Origin: Streptomyces asoensis | Lineage (GTDB): Bacteria > Actinomycetota > Actinomycetes > Streptomycetales > Streptomycetaceae | Assembly: GCF_013085465.1 (NCBI RefSeq) | Contig: NZ_CP049838.1 | Coordinates: forward strand, 7,998,001-8,062,000 | Length of the DNA stretch: 64,000 nucleotides | Direction of reading: 5' to 3' | Part shown: positions 35,429 through 44,373 of the stretch, piece after piece | Position numbering within the stretch: the stretch's first letter is position 1 | How the letters are laid out: each line of letters starts with the position of its first letter | Program-made: the position numbers and the translations under genes | Notes under the pieces: model-generated | The model's database searches: none | What the model was told of the DNA's origin: nothing | The model's input: the letters and a program-made list of their open reading frames with translations, nothing else

Positions 35429-35459
35429 CCGTCCTCACGTCGAAAGCAGCTCCTGCGGC

Positions 35460-35486
35460 TGTCACACATCGGCGGCGCACCGTGTC
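35460..35486 (+). promoter_or_regulatory. ECF41-type promoter before doxX
   Basis: TGTCACA (35460-35466) is an exact match to the ECF41 -35 element. After 16 bases comes TGTC (35483-35486), one mismatch from CGTC. It lies 46 bases upstream of the DoxX start, and an ECF41-like sigma gene is next to it. Confidence 0.6.
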
Positions 35487-35531
35487 AGGGGGGTGAAGGA
35501 ACGCACGGAAACCCCTTGAGGAGCTGCTGAG

Positions 35532-35885
35532 ATGTTCACCGACCACTCCACCGCATACGTCGTCGTCACCGTTGTCGGAGCTGTCATGGCGGGCTTCTCG
35601 GCCGCCTCGATCTTCCTCGGCGCCGAGTGGACGGTGAAGCCGCTGGCCGACTACGGAGTGCCGCGCTCGTGGTGGCCGTGGCTCGGCGCGGCCAAGGCCG
35701 CGGGCGCTGCCGGTCTGCTGGCCGGGCTGTTCGTGCCCGTGGTCGGTGTGCTCGCCGCGATCGGTCTGGTCCTGTACTTCCTGGGCGCCGCCGGCACCGT
35801 GCTGCGGGCCCGCTGGTTCGCGCATCTGCCGTTCCCACTGGTCTACGCGGCGCCGGCGGTGGCCTCGCTGGTGCTGGCGTTCTGA
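35532..35885 (+). CDS. DoxX family membrane protein
   Basis: Protein of 117 residues with four hydrophobic helices, the normal DoxX size: VVTVVGAVMAGFSAASIF, then WWPWLGAAKAAGAAGLLAGLFVP, VGVLAAIGLVLYFLGAAGTVL, and PLVYAAPAVASLVLAF. DoxX proteins accompany many ECF41/SigJ genes and act in redox or thiol stress, but their precise activity is not settled. It converges with the sigma gene, and an ECF41-type promoter lies in front, so it is a likely direct target. The start follows GAGGAGCTGCTGAG. Confidence 0.88.
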   Translation: MFTDHSTAYVVVTVVGAVMAGFSAASIFLGAEWTVKPLADYGVPRSWWPWLGAAKAAGAAGLLAGLFVPVVGVLAAIGLVLYFLGAAGTVLRARWFAHLPFPLVYAAPAVASLVLAF

Positions 35886-35906
35886 GCACGGGCGAGGGAC
35901 GAGGGA

Positions 35907-35947
35907 CGGGTGGGGGGCGACCGGGAACTCCGGTCGCCTCCCACCCG
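35907..35947. terminator. Bidirectional terminator between doxX and the ECF41-like sigma gene
   Basis: 18-bp inverted repeat (35907-35924 and 35930-35947) with a single G-T mismatch and 5-base loop, followed by TTTG on the plus strand. It sits midway between the two convergent genes. Confidence 0.9.
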
Positions 35948-35951
35948 TTTG

Positions 35952-36956
35952 TCAGTCGTCGGCGCCCACGGGCGCGGTGTCGACGGGTCCGGCGCCCACG
36001 GACTCGGCCCCGATGGTGTCGAGCACCGCCACCTCGATACCGTCCAGCCGCTCCCGATCCGCCACCACGTCGATCCTGGTGATCCCGCCCTCCGTGATCG
36101 TGAACAGCAGAACCAGCCGCAGCCTGCCGTGCGGCGCCATCGCGAGGCCGACCCGGCCGTCGAGCAGGGCGAGGCCGGTGAACCGGGCCCGGCCGGTCGC
36201 CGCCATCGCGCCCTCGGCCACGGGTCGGGCGCCGCTGACCGTGATGGGCTCCGGCGTCGGGACGACGAAGCGGTCGGCGGTGAGGACCACGTCCGGGTGC
36301 AGCAGGGCGAGCAGCGCCTCGAAGTCGCCGCCCCTGGTTGCGGCCAGGAACGCGTCGGCGACCCGGCGTTGCCGGGCCCGGTCGGCGGCGGCCGCGGGTG
36401 CGGCGAGGCCGGGGCTGACGGTGTCAGGAGTCCCGGTACCGCCGGGGGTGACGGGAGCGCCGCCCCTGACGCGGCGGCGGGCCCGGCTGGCCAGTTGCCG
36501 TGTCGTGGCCGGAGTCCGCTCGATCATCGGGGCGATGGTGTCGAACGGCACGGCGAACAGGTCGTGCAGCACGAACGCCAGCCGCTCGGCCGGGGCGAGC
36601 GTGTCCAGCACGACCAGAAGCGCCACCCCGACCGAGTCGGCGAGCAGCGCCTCCTCCTCGGGGTCGCCGCCCTCCGCCGTGGCGACCGCGGGCTCGGTCA
36701 CCTGGGCGTCGAGCGGCACCTCGGGCCGTGTTCTTCGAGAGCGGAGCATGTTCAGGCACACCCGGCCCACGACCGTGGTGAGCCACCCGCTGAGGTTCTC
36801 CACGTCACCGACGTCCGCCCGGGTCGCCCTGAGCCATGTCTCCTGAACGGCGTCCTCCGCCTCGCTGAGTGAGCCGAGCATGCGGTGGGCGACGGCGCGC
36901 AGATGAGGCCGGTCGGCCTCGAAACGCTCCGGTGGCAGGGCGGTGTGCGTGGTCAT
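35952..36956 (-). CDS. ECF sigma factor, SigJ/ECF41-like with fused SnoaL domain
   Basis: Protein of 334 residues. Region 2 (about 10-80) reads HLRAVAHRMLGSLSEAEDAVQETWLRA; region 4 (about 125-185) contains the helix-turn-helix PFDTIAPMIERTPATTRQLASRARRRVR. Residues about 210-320 are a SnoaL/NTF2-like domain (VADAFLAATRGGDFEALLALLHPDVVLTAD) ending with FTITEGGITRIDVVADRERL, which corresponds to the regulatory C-terminal part of ECF41 sigmas. In that group the fused domain replaces an anti-sigma factor. The convergent doxX gene carries a matching TGTCACA promoter, supporting the group. No anti-sigma gene is next to it. Confidence 0.92.
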   Translation of the reverse strand: MTTHTALPPERFEADRPHLRAVAHRMLGSLSEAEDAVQETWLRATRADVGDVENLSGWLTTVVGRVCLNMLRSRRTRPEVPLDAQVTEPAVATAEGGDPEEEALLADSVGVALLVVLDTLAPAERLAFVLHDLFAVPFDTIAPMIERTPATTRQLASRARRRVRGGAPVTPGGTGTPDTVSPGLAAPAAAADRARQRRVADAFLAATRGGDFEALLALLHPDVVLTADRFVVPTPEPITVSGARPVAEGAMAATGRARFTGLALLDGRVGLAMAPHGRLRLVLLFTITEGGITRIDVVADRERLDGIEVAVLDTIGAESVGAGPVDTAPVGADD

Positions 36957-37112
36957 GGCAGGGTCCCCGTTCGTGTCGCTGCGGTGCAGGCGTGTGCGCC
37001 CAGATCACCACACGTCCGGGGCCGGCCGCACCGACGTCTCCTCGAACGAAGGGGAGCACCCGGGATCTCCGCCCGGTGGACGGAGGTCGTCGACGCGCCC
37101 GGCGCACCCTTC

Positions 37113-39164
37113 CTAGACGCGGTCCTGGAAGACGCAGTTCCACACGTGTGTGCCCGCGACGCTGCTGTCGGCGCGCACTGCCTCAAGCGTGTAGAAGTGC
37201 GTGGTCCCCCGCGCGGCCGTGGTGTCCGTGTAGGCGCGGGTCTCCGCCGGCAGCAGTCCGGTGTGCAGCGGCTCGTACGCCTTGGTGGTCGCGTTCCATC
37301 GGCTGACCCGGTAGCCCGCGACGGTGGCGCACTCGGCCGTCCTGTCGCACCGCCAGCCGATGGACGGTCCGTCCTCGTCGGGTCCGCCGATCACGGTGCC
37401 ATGGCCGAGGCTGCCGAGGTCCCAGTCCCGGGTGACCGTCACGGACGGCCGGACGTCCAGCTCGGTGGCCTCGACGACCGTGACCTTCGGGTCGCTCGGA
37501 TGCAGCGCGTTGTCCCAGCGGTCCCGGGCGACGACCGCGTACACGTACGTCTCGCCGTCCGGCAGGTCGCCGCAGAGGACCGCGAGCGGGTCGCTCGTGC
37601 CCTCCCGGCAGGAGGCGGAGCCGAGCCACTTGACCGTGCCGTCGGCCTGCCGGGCGCCGGTCCAGGCCGTGTAGCGCTCGACGTCGTCCTCGGCCGAGGC
37701 CGCCCAGCTCATCAGCACGCCGTCGGCGCGCGGGGTGGCTGTCACGCCGGTGAGCGGGCCGGGCGCGACACGGTCGCCGGTGCGGACGACGAGCGGGGCG
37801 GACAGCGCCGACTCGTTGCCGGCCGGGTCCACCGCCGCGACCGCGTACGTCACGTACGTGCCCGCGGGCATGTCCAGGTCGTGGCAGATGCCGCCGGTGC
37901 TGGTCTCGTCGCTCTCCTCGGCGCAGGGCACACGGGTGAGCGCGGTCGGGTCGAGGGCCTTGCCGGGCGAGCGGTAGACGCGGTAGGTCCCGCCGTTGTC
38001 GAAGTCCTCGTAGAAGCCGTCGGGCTGCTTCCAGTACACGTCGGTGTAGCCGACGCGGACGACGGAGCCGAGGGAGGCCGGGGACTTCGGCGGCGTCCGG
38101 TCGACGCCGTCGCCGGTGACGGCGGCGTACGCCGACGGGTTGCCGAGCGCGTCGAGGGCGCGGACCCGGTAGTACCGGGCGGTGTTCACGGGTGCGTCGG
38201 TGCGGTACGAGGTCGTGGTCGTCGTGCCCAGCAGCTCGAACGGCCCGGTGGCCGCGGAGGCGGCGTACACCTCGTACGTCGCGGCGTCGGCGACACCCTG
38301 CCAGGCCAGGGTGGCCCACCACGCGTCGCCGGCGACCGTGAGACCGGTCGGCGCCGCCGGGCCCGTGCGGTCCACGGTCACCGCGGTGGCGTCGAGGCTG
38401 CCGGCGGACTCGCGGCCCGCCTTGTCGACGGCGCGGACCTCGTACAGGAAGGTCTGGCCCGTGGCGGGCGTCGCGTCCACGAAGGACGGGGAGGTGAGCA
38501 GCGACGAGCCGCTGACCTTCACCCACTGGGTGGTGCTCAGCCGGCGGTAGAGGCGGTAGCCGGCGAGGTCCATCTCCTTGTTCGCGGCCCAGCGCAGGGT
38601 GGTCTTCGTGGTGTCCCGGTGGTACGCGGCGGTGAGGCCGGTCGGGGCGAGCGGTTTGACCGTGTCGACGGCGGCCTCGGTACGCGGGGCGTACGTGAAC
38701 GCGGCGTGGGCGAGGCCGGTCCAGGCCACGTAGTCCACGCGGATCGTGTGCCTGCCGGCCGGGATGGTCAGGTCGACGGCCTTGCGGGCGGTGGCGGAGA
38801 CGTTCTTCCACAGGTTGATCTTCCGCACGCCGTCGACGTGGACGCGCATGCCGTCCTGCGTGGCGGCGGAGAGCCTGAAGGGGCCGCCGGAGCCGAAGTC
38901 CCGGGTGAGGGACCAGCGGACGGAGAAGTTGTCCTTGGGCAGCGTGACGCCCGTCGGGTCGCCGTACCCGTAGTTCTCGCTGATGGCGGCGTCGCAGGCG
39001 GTCAGCTTCGGGGTGCCGCTGAAGGTGGAGTTGCCGAAGTACTGCGCCCTCCAGACGGGAGAGGTGCAGGTGACGGCCGCGGAGGCCGGGGCGGCGGCGA
39101 TCATGCCGCTGGTGGCGGCGAGGACGGCCGTCGCGGCCAGCGCGGTCAGCCGGGTGCGAGTCAT
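37113..39164 (-). CDS. Secreted PA14/Fn3 multidomain protein
   Basis: Protein of 683 residues. A signal peptide (MTRTRLTALAATAVLAATSG... cut near ASA at about 30) leads to a PA14 domain (about 35-165: WRAQYFGNSTFSGTP, then DNFSVRWSLTRDFG and GMRVHVDGVRKI), a carbohydrate-binding beta barrel. The rest is a chain of about five to six fibronectin type III repeats with patterns such as APTGLTAAYHRDTTKTTLRW and GPLTGVTATPRADGVLMSW. No catalytic domain is seen, so it may be an adhesin or sugar-binding surface protein. The ATG at 39164 is used; the codon before it is GTG and could also start. Its ribosome site is weak. Confidence 0.85.
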   Translation of the reverse strand: MTRTRLTALAATAVLAATSGMIAAAPASAAVTCTSPVWRAQYFGNSTFSGTPKLTACDAAISENYGYGDPTGVTLPKDNFSVRWSLTRDFGSGGPFRLSAATQDGMRVHVDGVRKINLWKNVSATARKAVDLTIPAGRHTIRVDYVAWTGLAHAAFTYAPRTEAAVDTVKPLAPTGLTAAYHRDTTKTTLRWAANKEMDLAGYRLYRRLSTTQWVKVSGSSLLTSPSFVDATPATGQTFLYEVRAVDKAGRESAGSLDATAVTVDRTGPAAPTGLTVAGDAWWATLAWQGVADAATYEVYAASAATGPFELLGTTTTTSYRTDAPVNTARYYRVRALDALGNPSAYAAVTGDGVDRTPPKSPASLGSVVRVGYTDVYWKQPDGFYEDFDNGGTYRVYRSPGKALDPTALTRVPCAEESDETSTGGICHDLDMPAGTYVTYAVAAVDPAGNESALSAPLVVRTGDRVAPGPLTGVTATPRADGVLMSWAASAEDDVERYTAWTGARQADGTVKWLGSASCREGTSDPLAVLCGDLPDGETYVYAVVARDRWDNALHPSDPKVTVVEATELDVRPSVTVTRDWDLGSLGHGTVIGGPDEDGPSIGWRCDRTAECATVAGYRVSRWNATTKAYEPLHTGLLPAETRAYTDTTAARGTTHFYTLEAVRADSSVAGTHVWNCVFQDRV

Positions 39165-39363
39165 CACAGAGAGTGAGGCCCCTTTCGGACCAATGGGAAT
39201 CAGGTGCGCCTGTGTGACCCATGAGGCGGGGGCAGGGTTGCCCCGCCCCTTCACCTTTTGCACGAGGCCCGTCACCCGCGCCGCAGGTCCGCCACCCATG
39301 CCGGGTCCACGCACGCCCCGCGCCCCAGCACGGACTGCGGACAAGCCATCCTGCACGCCTGGC

Positions 39364-39675
39364 CTAGGACACGCCGTCGAGCGGCCGGAGGAAGCGGCGT
39401 TCGTATCGCTTGATGCAGCGCGTGCGACGAGCCAGTTCGAACGCCTCCTGGCACTCCGGATCGGACACGCTGTCCGTGCGGTACCGCTCGTACGCAGCCA
39501 GACCGGGAAACGAGAAGAGGGCGTAGGCGATGTCGCTGTCGCCCTCACTCGGCAGGAAGTAGCCGTGGTGCGTCCCGCCGAAACGGTTGACGAGCCCGAC
39601 CCAACGGCGGCCGTACTCCTCGAAGTCCTCCAGCTTGTCGGCGTCGATCTCGTACGTCAGATGAATGGTGATCAT
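39364..39675 (-). CDS. NIPSNAP family protein
   Basis: Protein of 103 residues in the dimeric alpha+beta-barrel NIPSNAP group: MITIHLTYEIDADKLEDFEEYGRRW and GTHHGYFLPSEGDSDIAYALFSFPGLAAYERYR. Function in bacteria unknown, often linked to small-molecule oxidation. The neighbouring reductase remnant and monooxygenase do not form an operon with it. Start ATG 39675. Confidence 0.88.
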   Translation of the reverse strand: MITIHLTYEIDADKLEDFEEYGRRWVGLVNRFGGTHHGYFLPSEGDSDIAYALFSFPGLAAYERYRTDSVSDPECQEAFELARRTRCIKRYERRFLRPLDGVS

Positions 39676-39718
39676 GCCTACATGATGCAGCGAGGACGCC
39701 GCCCACCGGCGCCGACGG

Positions 39719-40080
39719 TCAGCGGTCGATACTGGCCATGTTCGCCTCGTCGTGGCGCTCGCCCGCCGCAGGCGTGAGGTTGTTCAGGCGGTCGAGCTGA
39801 GCGGCGCCGAGTTCGATGCCGTCGGCGGCGGTGTTCTCCTCGACGCGCGAGACCCGCCGAGTCCCGGGGATGGGGGCGATGTCGTCCCCACGGGTCAGCA
39901 GCCACGCCAGCGCGGTCTGGGCCGGGGTGGCGCCGATCTCGGCGCCGATGGCCTGCACTTCGTCGACGATGCGCAGGTTGCGCTGGAAGTTCTCGCCGGT
40001 GAAGCGCGGGTTGGTCTTGCGCCACTTCGTCGTCGCCACCGCCACGTCGTCGCGCCGGCCCTTGACGGCCGCCCGCGTCA
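39719..40080 (-). pseudogene. Aldo/keto reductase remnant with two deletions
   Basis: The minus strand first reads AAVKGRRDDVAVATTKW, matching AKR13-type reductases near residues 60-75 (usually ALKGRRDxVxLATK). It then jumps straight to RKTNPRFTGENFQRNLRIVD, normally near residue 215, and continues intact to the stop through GATPAQTALAWLL, DDIAPIPGTRRVSRVEEN and the terminal RHDEANMASIDR. The segment before is absent too: the N-terminal 60 residues with the catalytic Asp/Tyr region are gone, and no start fits. So an N-terminal deletion and an internal deletion of about 140 codons are seen. The product is inactive by inference. Confidence 0.75.
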
Positions 40081-40197
40081 CCCTCGCAGGACGCCCTGAA
40101 CCTGCTGGCCGGCTGGGCCGCGACCAACGACGACATCGAGCGGTCCGCGTCGGCCGACGACTCCGAACCGGCCGACTCGGCCGAGACACCCGACTGA
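40081..40197 (+). pseudogene. 3' tail of a lost plus-strand gene
   Basis: Frame of 38 codons ending in TGA: the coding pattern SQDALNLLAGWAATNDD, then an acidic SADDSEPADSAETPD tail, with good Streptomyces codon usage. The frame is closed by a TGA at 40063, inside the neighbouring reductase remnant, so the gene's 5' part is missing. The family is not recognised. It meets the aldo/keto reductase fragment at about 40075-40085. Confidence 0.45.
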
Positions 40198-40469
40198 CCG
40201 ACGACGAGCCACCCGAGTCGATCCGCGGCGAAGTTCCCGGCGCGGCGGATCTGCCTGTCGGGTGGGGTGACGCCGCAGAGTCGTAGTCGTTGGCGGTACG
40301 TGATCACACCACTGGAGCGGGGCCCGGCCCCGATCGCCCCGCTGCCCCACGCCGCCGCCCAGGCCGCCGCACGACGGCCCCGGCCACCGGGGTCCGCCCG
40401 CCCGACGGCCCCGCAAGAGCCGCGTGCGGGCCGTGCCCTGTGCGCCGGCCGCACGGCTGGAGCGTCGCT
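40198..40469. other. Gene-free stretch before the monooxygenase
   Basis: 272 bases without a supported gene. The open frame running through it upstream of the GTG at 40470 encodes an arginine/proline-rich sequence typical of noncoding GC-rich DNA. No clear promoter or hairpin was identified. Confidence 0.5.
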
Positions 40470-42029
40470 GTGATCCCGGCGCAGAGTGAGCGGACGGTCA
40501 GGGACGTGCGGGCCGTCGTCGTCGGAGCGGGGTTCTCCGGGATCGGGGCCGCCGTCCGGCTTCGCGAGGCAGGGTGTGACGACGTCCTTGTTCTCGAGAA
40601 AGGGACACACCTCGGCGGCACCTGGAGGGAGAACACCTACCCGGGCTGCGCCTGTGATGTGCCCTCGACGCTCTACAGCTACTCCTTCACACCGGATGCC
40701 GCCTGGAGCAGGGTCTTCGCCGGGCAGCAGGAGATCCTCGCCTATCTGCGGGCGACGGCCGAGCGGTACCGGCTCGGTGACGTGCTGCGCTGCGGCGTCC
40801 AGGTGCTGGGGGCGCGATGGGACGGGGCGGCCGGCCGCTGGCTGCTGGAGACCAGCGACGGGCCCTACAGCGCGGCGGTACTGGTCCTGGCCACCGGCCC
40901 GTGGCACGTCCCGCGCCGCCTGGAGGTGCCCGGCATCGAGGACTTCGACGGTCCCGTGTTCCACAGCGCCCGGTGGGATCACAGCGTCGACCTGACCGGG
41001 CGACGGGTGACCGTGGTGGGCGGCGGCGCCTCCGCCGTGCAGATCGTCCCGGCCGTCGCAGCCCGGGCCGCGACCGTCAACCTCGTCCAGCGCACACCCC
41101 AATGGGTGCTGCCCAAGCCCGATCTGCCGGTACCCGCAGCGCTCAACCGGCTTGCGGACCGCGTCCCCGGCGCACGCGGCGCCCTGCGCGCCGGCCAGTA
41201 CGCCCTTCAGGAGGGCTTCGGCTACGCCTTCCGGCACCCGCAGGCCGCCCGCCTTCTCGAGGCGGGCGCCCGCGCACACCTGCGCCTCGCCGTCCCCGAC
41301 GTGCGGCTGCGCCGACAACTGACACCGGACTACCGGCTGGGCTGCAAGCGCCTTCTGACGTCGAGCACCTTCTACCCGGCCCTGTCCCAGCCGCACGTGC
41401 GCCTGCATCCCACCGCCGTGAGCGCCGTACGGGGCAACGAGGTCGTCGGCGCCGACGGCACCACCGTCCCCACCGACGTGCTCGTCGAGGCCACGGGCTT
41501 CCGCGTCGGCGAGCTGCCGTTGGCCACGACCCTGTACGGCACGAACGGCCGGACACTCGACGAAGCCTGGGGCGGCGCACCGCAGGCGTACCTGGGCACC
41601 ACCGTGAGCGGCTTCCCCAACCTCTTCCTGCTGCTGGGGCCCAACCTGCTCGGCGGCTCCACCTCCGCGATCACGGTCCTGGAAGCGCAACTGACGTACC
41701 TCGTCGCTGCTCTGGCCCACCTCGACCGAGGGGGCCACCGCGCCCTGAACGTCAGGCCGGACGCACAGGCCGCGCACAACACCGCCGTCCAGGAGGCGCT
41801 CGCGACCACGGTCTACAACACGGGCGGCTGCACCAGCTACTACTTCACCTCCACCGGGCGCAACGCCTTCGCCTGGCCGTGGTCCACCGGACGACTCGTG
41901 CGCCGCCTGAGCCGTTTCGACGCCGACGCCTACACCTCCGACGCACCGGACAGGCGCCTTCCCCTCCCCGCTCAGGCGAGGCCGCAGCCCGGAGACCGTA
42001 CGACAGCCGCGAACGCGGAGCAGCCATGA
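40470..42029 (+). CDS. Flavin-containing monooxygenase, Baeyer-Villiger type
   Basis: Protein of 519 residues. Two Rossmann motifs are present: VVVGAGFSGIGAAVRL for FAD (about residue 15) and VTVVGGGASAVQIVP for NADPH (about 185). Between them is the Baeyer-Villiger fingerprint F159-x-G161-x3-H165-x3-W169-D170. The ATGF-type motif VEATGFRVGEL is further on. It would oxidise ketones, sulfides or similar compounds with NADPH and O2. The GTG at 40470 has GGAG seven bases upstream and gives the expected start. Upstream lies a decayed region, so it may be a newcomer; no operon partner is seen. Confidence 0.92.
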   Translation: MIPAQSERTVRDVRAVVVGAGFSGIGAAVRLREAGCDDVLVLEKGTHLGGTWRENTYPGCACDVPSTLYSYSFTPDAAWSRVFAGQQEILAYLRATAERYRLGDVLRCGVQVLGARWDGAAGRWLLETSDGPYSAAVLVLATGPWHVPRRLEVPGIEDFDGPVFHSARWDHSVDLTGRRVTVVGGGASAVQIVPAVAARAATVNLVQRTPQWVLPKPDLPVPAALNRLADRVPGARGALRAGQYALQEGFGYAFRHPQAARLLEAGARAHLRLAVPDVRLRRQLTPDYRLGCKRLLTSSTFYPALSQPHVRLHPTAVSAVRGNEVVGADGTTVPTDVLVEATGFRVGELPLATTLYGTNGRTLDEAWGGAPQAYLGTTVSGFPNLFLLLGPNLLGGSTSAITVLEAQLTYLVAALAHLDRGGHRALNVRPDAQAAHNTAVQEALATTVYNTGGCTSYYFTSTGRNAFAWPWSTGRLVRRLSRFDADAYTSDAPDRRLPLPAQARPQPGDRTTAANAEQP

Positions 42030-42180
42030 CGCGGTGCGGTGGCGACGAGCGGGGAGCGAGCGGGGCGGTCGAGGGTGGTGGTCGCCGTGGGGGAAGCGCC
42101 CGAGCGGGTGGCGTCGCTCCCCGGAAAACCGGGGCGTGGCCCGATAGGCTCGGGTCTCCTTGAGCGGACGGGGGCCGGAC

Positions 42181-43014
42181 GTGAAGATCCTCATCAGCGC
42201 CGACATGGAGGGCGCCACCGGCGTCACCTGGCCGGCCGACGTGCTGCCGGGGGCACCGGAGTGGGAGCGGTGCCGGTCGATGTTCACCTCGGACGTCAAC
42301 GCCGCCGTGCTCGGCTTCTTCGACGGCGGGGCGGACGAGGTCCTGATCAACGAGGCCCACTCGACGATGCGCAACCTGCTCCTCGAGCAGCTCGACGAGC
42401 GGGCGGAGATGCTCACCGGCCGGCACAAGTCCCTCTCCATGGTGGAGGGCGTCCAGCACGGGGACATCGACGGCATCGCCTTCGTCGGCTACCACGCGGG
42501 AGCCGGCATGGAGGGCGTCCTGGCCCACACCTACCTGGCCAACTCCCTCACCGGCGTCTGGCTGAACGACGTACGGGCCAGCGAGGGGCTGCTCAACGCG
42601 CACGTGGTCGCCGAGTACGGGGTGCCGGTCGTCCTCGTCACCGGTGACGACGTGGCCTGCGAGGACGCGCTCGGGTACGCGCCCGAGGCGTTGAAGGTCG
42701 CGGTGAAGGACCACGTCTCCCGGTACGCGGCCGTGTGCCGTACCCCGGCCCGCACGGCCGCCGACATCCGGGCGGCGGCGAAGGAGGCGACGCAGCTGGC
42801 GGTTCGTCAGGAACCGCTGAGCGGTGGGCCGTTCACAGTCGTCGTGGAGTTCGACGCCGAGCACCTCGCGATGGCGGCCACCGTCGTGCCCGGCGTCGCC
42901 CGTGCCGGCGAGCGGAAGATCGCGTACACCAGCGGCACCATGTACGAGGGCATCCGTACCTTCAAGGCGGTCACCACGATCGTCTCGGCCGCGATCGAGG
43001 AGCAGTATGGCTGA
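42181..43014 (+). CDS. M55 family D-aminopeptidase, DppA-like
   Basis: Zinc peptidase of 277 residues. The start MKILISADMEGATGV carries the D8-x-E10 metal ligands of B. subtilis DppA; other ligand histidines are in EAHSTMRNLL and GYHAGAGME. DppA removes D-amino acids from peptides, for example from murein peptides. The GTG at 42181 is preferred over an in-frame TTG seven codons upstream because a GGGGG ribosome site precedes it. The M20 gene begins 38 bases after its stop and S9 and S66 peptidase genes follow, suggesting one peptide-degradation operon. Confidence 0.93.
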   Translation: MKILISADMEGATGVTWPADVLPGAPEWERCRSMFTSDVNAAVLGFFDGGADEVLINEAHSTMRNLLLEQLDERAEMLTGRHKSLSMVEGVQHGDIDGIAFVGYHAGAGMEGVLAHTYLANSLTGVWLNDVRASEGLLNAHVVAEYGVPVVLVTGDDVACEDALGYAPEALKVAVKDHVSRYAAVCRTPARTAADIRAAAKEATQLAVRQEPLSGGPFTVVVEFDAEHLAMAATVVPGVARAGERKIAYTSGTMYEGIRTFKAVTTIVSAAIEEQYG

Positions 43015-43052
43015 GGAGCAGCGCCGGGGGCCGGGGCAGGGGCGGGAGCGGC

Positions 43053-44357
43053 ATGGCTGACGCGCAGGCGCGGGACGAGGTCGTCCGGTTCACCTCCGAT
43101 CTCATCCGCATCGACACCACCAACCGCGGCGGCGGCGACTGCCGGGAACGGCCCGCCGCCGAGTACGCCGCCGCGCTGCTCGCCGAGGCGGGCATCGAGC
43201 CGACGCTCCTCGAACGCACCCCGGGGCGGACCAACGTCGTCGGGCGGATCGAGGGCACCGACCCGGCCGCGGACGCGCTGCTCGTCCACGGTCACCTGGA
43301 CGTGGTGCCCGCGGAAGCCGCCGACTGGAGCGTCCACCCCTTCTCCGGGGAGGTGCGCGACGGGGTCGTGTGGGGGCGCGGTGCCGTCGACATGAAGAAC
43401 ATGGACGCGATGATCCTGGCCGTGCTGCGGGCCTGGGCCCGGCAGGGCGTCCGGCCCCGGCGCGACCTCGTCATCGCCTTCACCGCCGACGAGGAGGCCA
43501 GCGCCGAGGACGGCTCCGGGTTCCTCGCCGACCGGCATCCGGGACTGTTCGAGGGCTGCACCGAGGCCATCGGCGAATCCGGGGCGTTCACCTTCCACGA
43601 CGGCGCGGGGCGCGAGATCTACCCCATCGCCGCGGGCGAGCGCGGCACCGGCTGGCTGAAGCTCACCGCACGCGGGCGCGCCGGACACGGCTCCAAGGTC
43701 AACCGGGAGAACGCGGTGACCCGCCTGGCCGCCGCCGTCACGCGTATCGGCGAGCACGAATGGCCCCTGCGGCTCACCCCGACCGTCCGTGCCGCCCTCA
43801 CCGAACTCGCCGCGCTGTACGGCGTCGACGCCGACCTCCATGACGTGGACGGTCTGCTGGCGAAGCTCGGTCCGGCGGCCGCCCTGGTGGAGGCGACCGT
43901 CCGCAACAGCGCCAACCCGACCATGCTGGGCGCCGGTTACAAGGTCAACGTGATCCCCGGGGAGGCCGTCGCCTACGTCGACGGCCGCTATCTCCCGGGC
44001 GGCGAGGACGAGTTCCGCGCGACGCTCGACCAACTCACCGGCCCCGACGTCGACTGGGAGTTCCACCACCGCGAAGTCGCCCTCCAGGCACCCGTGGACG
44101 CCCCGCTCTACGCCCGTATGCGGTCCGCCGTCGAGGAGTTCGCGCCCGAGGGGCATGTGGTGCCGTACTGCATGTCCGGCGGTACGGACGCCAAGCAGTT
44201 CTCGCGGCTCGGCATCACCGGCTACGGCTTCGCACCGCTGAAGCTCCCGGAAGGCTTCGACTACCAGGCCCTCTTCCACGGCGTCGACGAACGGGTCCCG
44301 GTGGAGGCGCTGCACTTCGGCGTCCGGGTACTCGACCGGTTCCTGCGGACGGCCTAG
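43053..44357 (+). CDS. M20/M25/M40 family metallopeptidase
   Basis: Protein of 434 residues. The two-metal centre is visible: VHGHLDVVPA with the first His-x-Asp, GRGAVDMKNMDAM, FTADEEASAEDGSG with the catalytic Glu pair, and HGVDERVP near the end. The dimerisation domain lies at about 190-300 (GRAGHGSKVNRENAV). It would hydrolyse dipeptides or N-acyl amino acids. GTATGGCTGAGGAG at the end of the M55 gene is echoed by GCATGGCTGACG here; the ATG at 43053 has GGGAG upstream and aligns with family starts. Part of the four-peptidase run. Confidence 0.93.
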   Translation: MADAQARDEVVRFTSDLIRIDTTNRGGGDCRERPAAEYAAALLAEAGIEPTLLERTPGRTNVVGRIEGTDPAADALLVHGHLDVVPAEAADWSVHPFSGEVRDGVVWGRGAVDMKNMDAMILAVLRAWARQGVRPRRDLVIAFTADEEASAEDGSGFLADRHPGLFEGCTEAIGESGAFTFHDGAGREIYPIAAGERGTGWLKLTARGRAGHGSKVNRENAVTRLAAAVTRIGEHEWPLRLTPTVRAALTELAALYGVDADLHDVDGLLAKLGPAAALVEATVRNSANPTMLGAGYKVNVIPGEAVAYVDGRYLPGGEDEFRATLDQLTGPDVDWEFHHREVALQAPVDAPLYARMRSAVEEFAPEGHVVPYCMSGGTDAKQFSRLGITGYGFAPLKLPEGFDYQALFHGVDERVPVEALHFGVRVLDRFLRTA

Positions 44358-44373
44358 GTAGACGGGGGAGAAC

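Noticed and set aside
39224..39250. GC-rich inverted repeat as the NIPSNAP terminator
   Set aside because: One arm needs a bulge and the hairpin is over 110 bases from the stop, so support is weak.
40198..40469. N-terminal extension of the monooxygenase from 40290
   Set aside because: The extension is Arg/Pro-rich and unconserved in type. The GTG at 40470 with GGAG before it fits the flavoprotein start.
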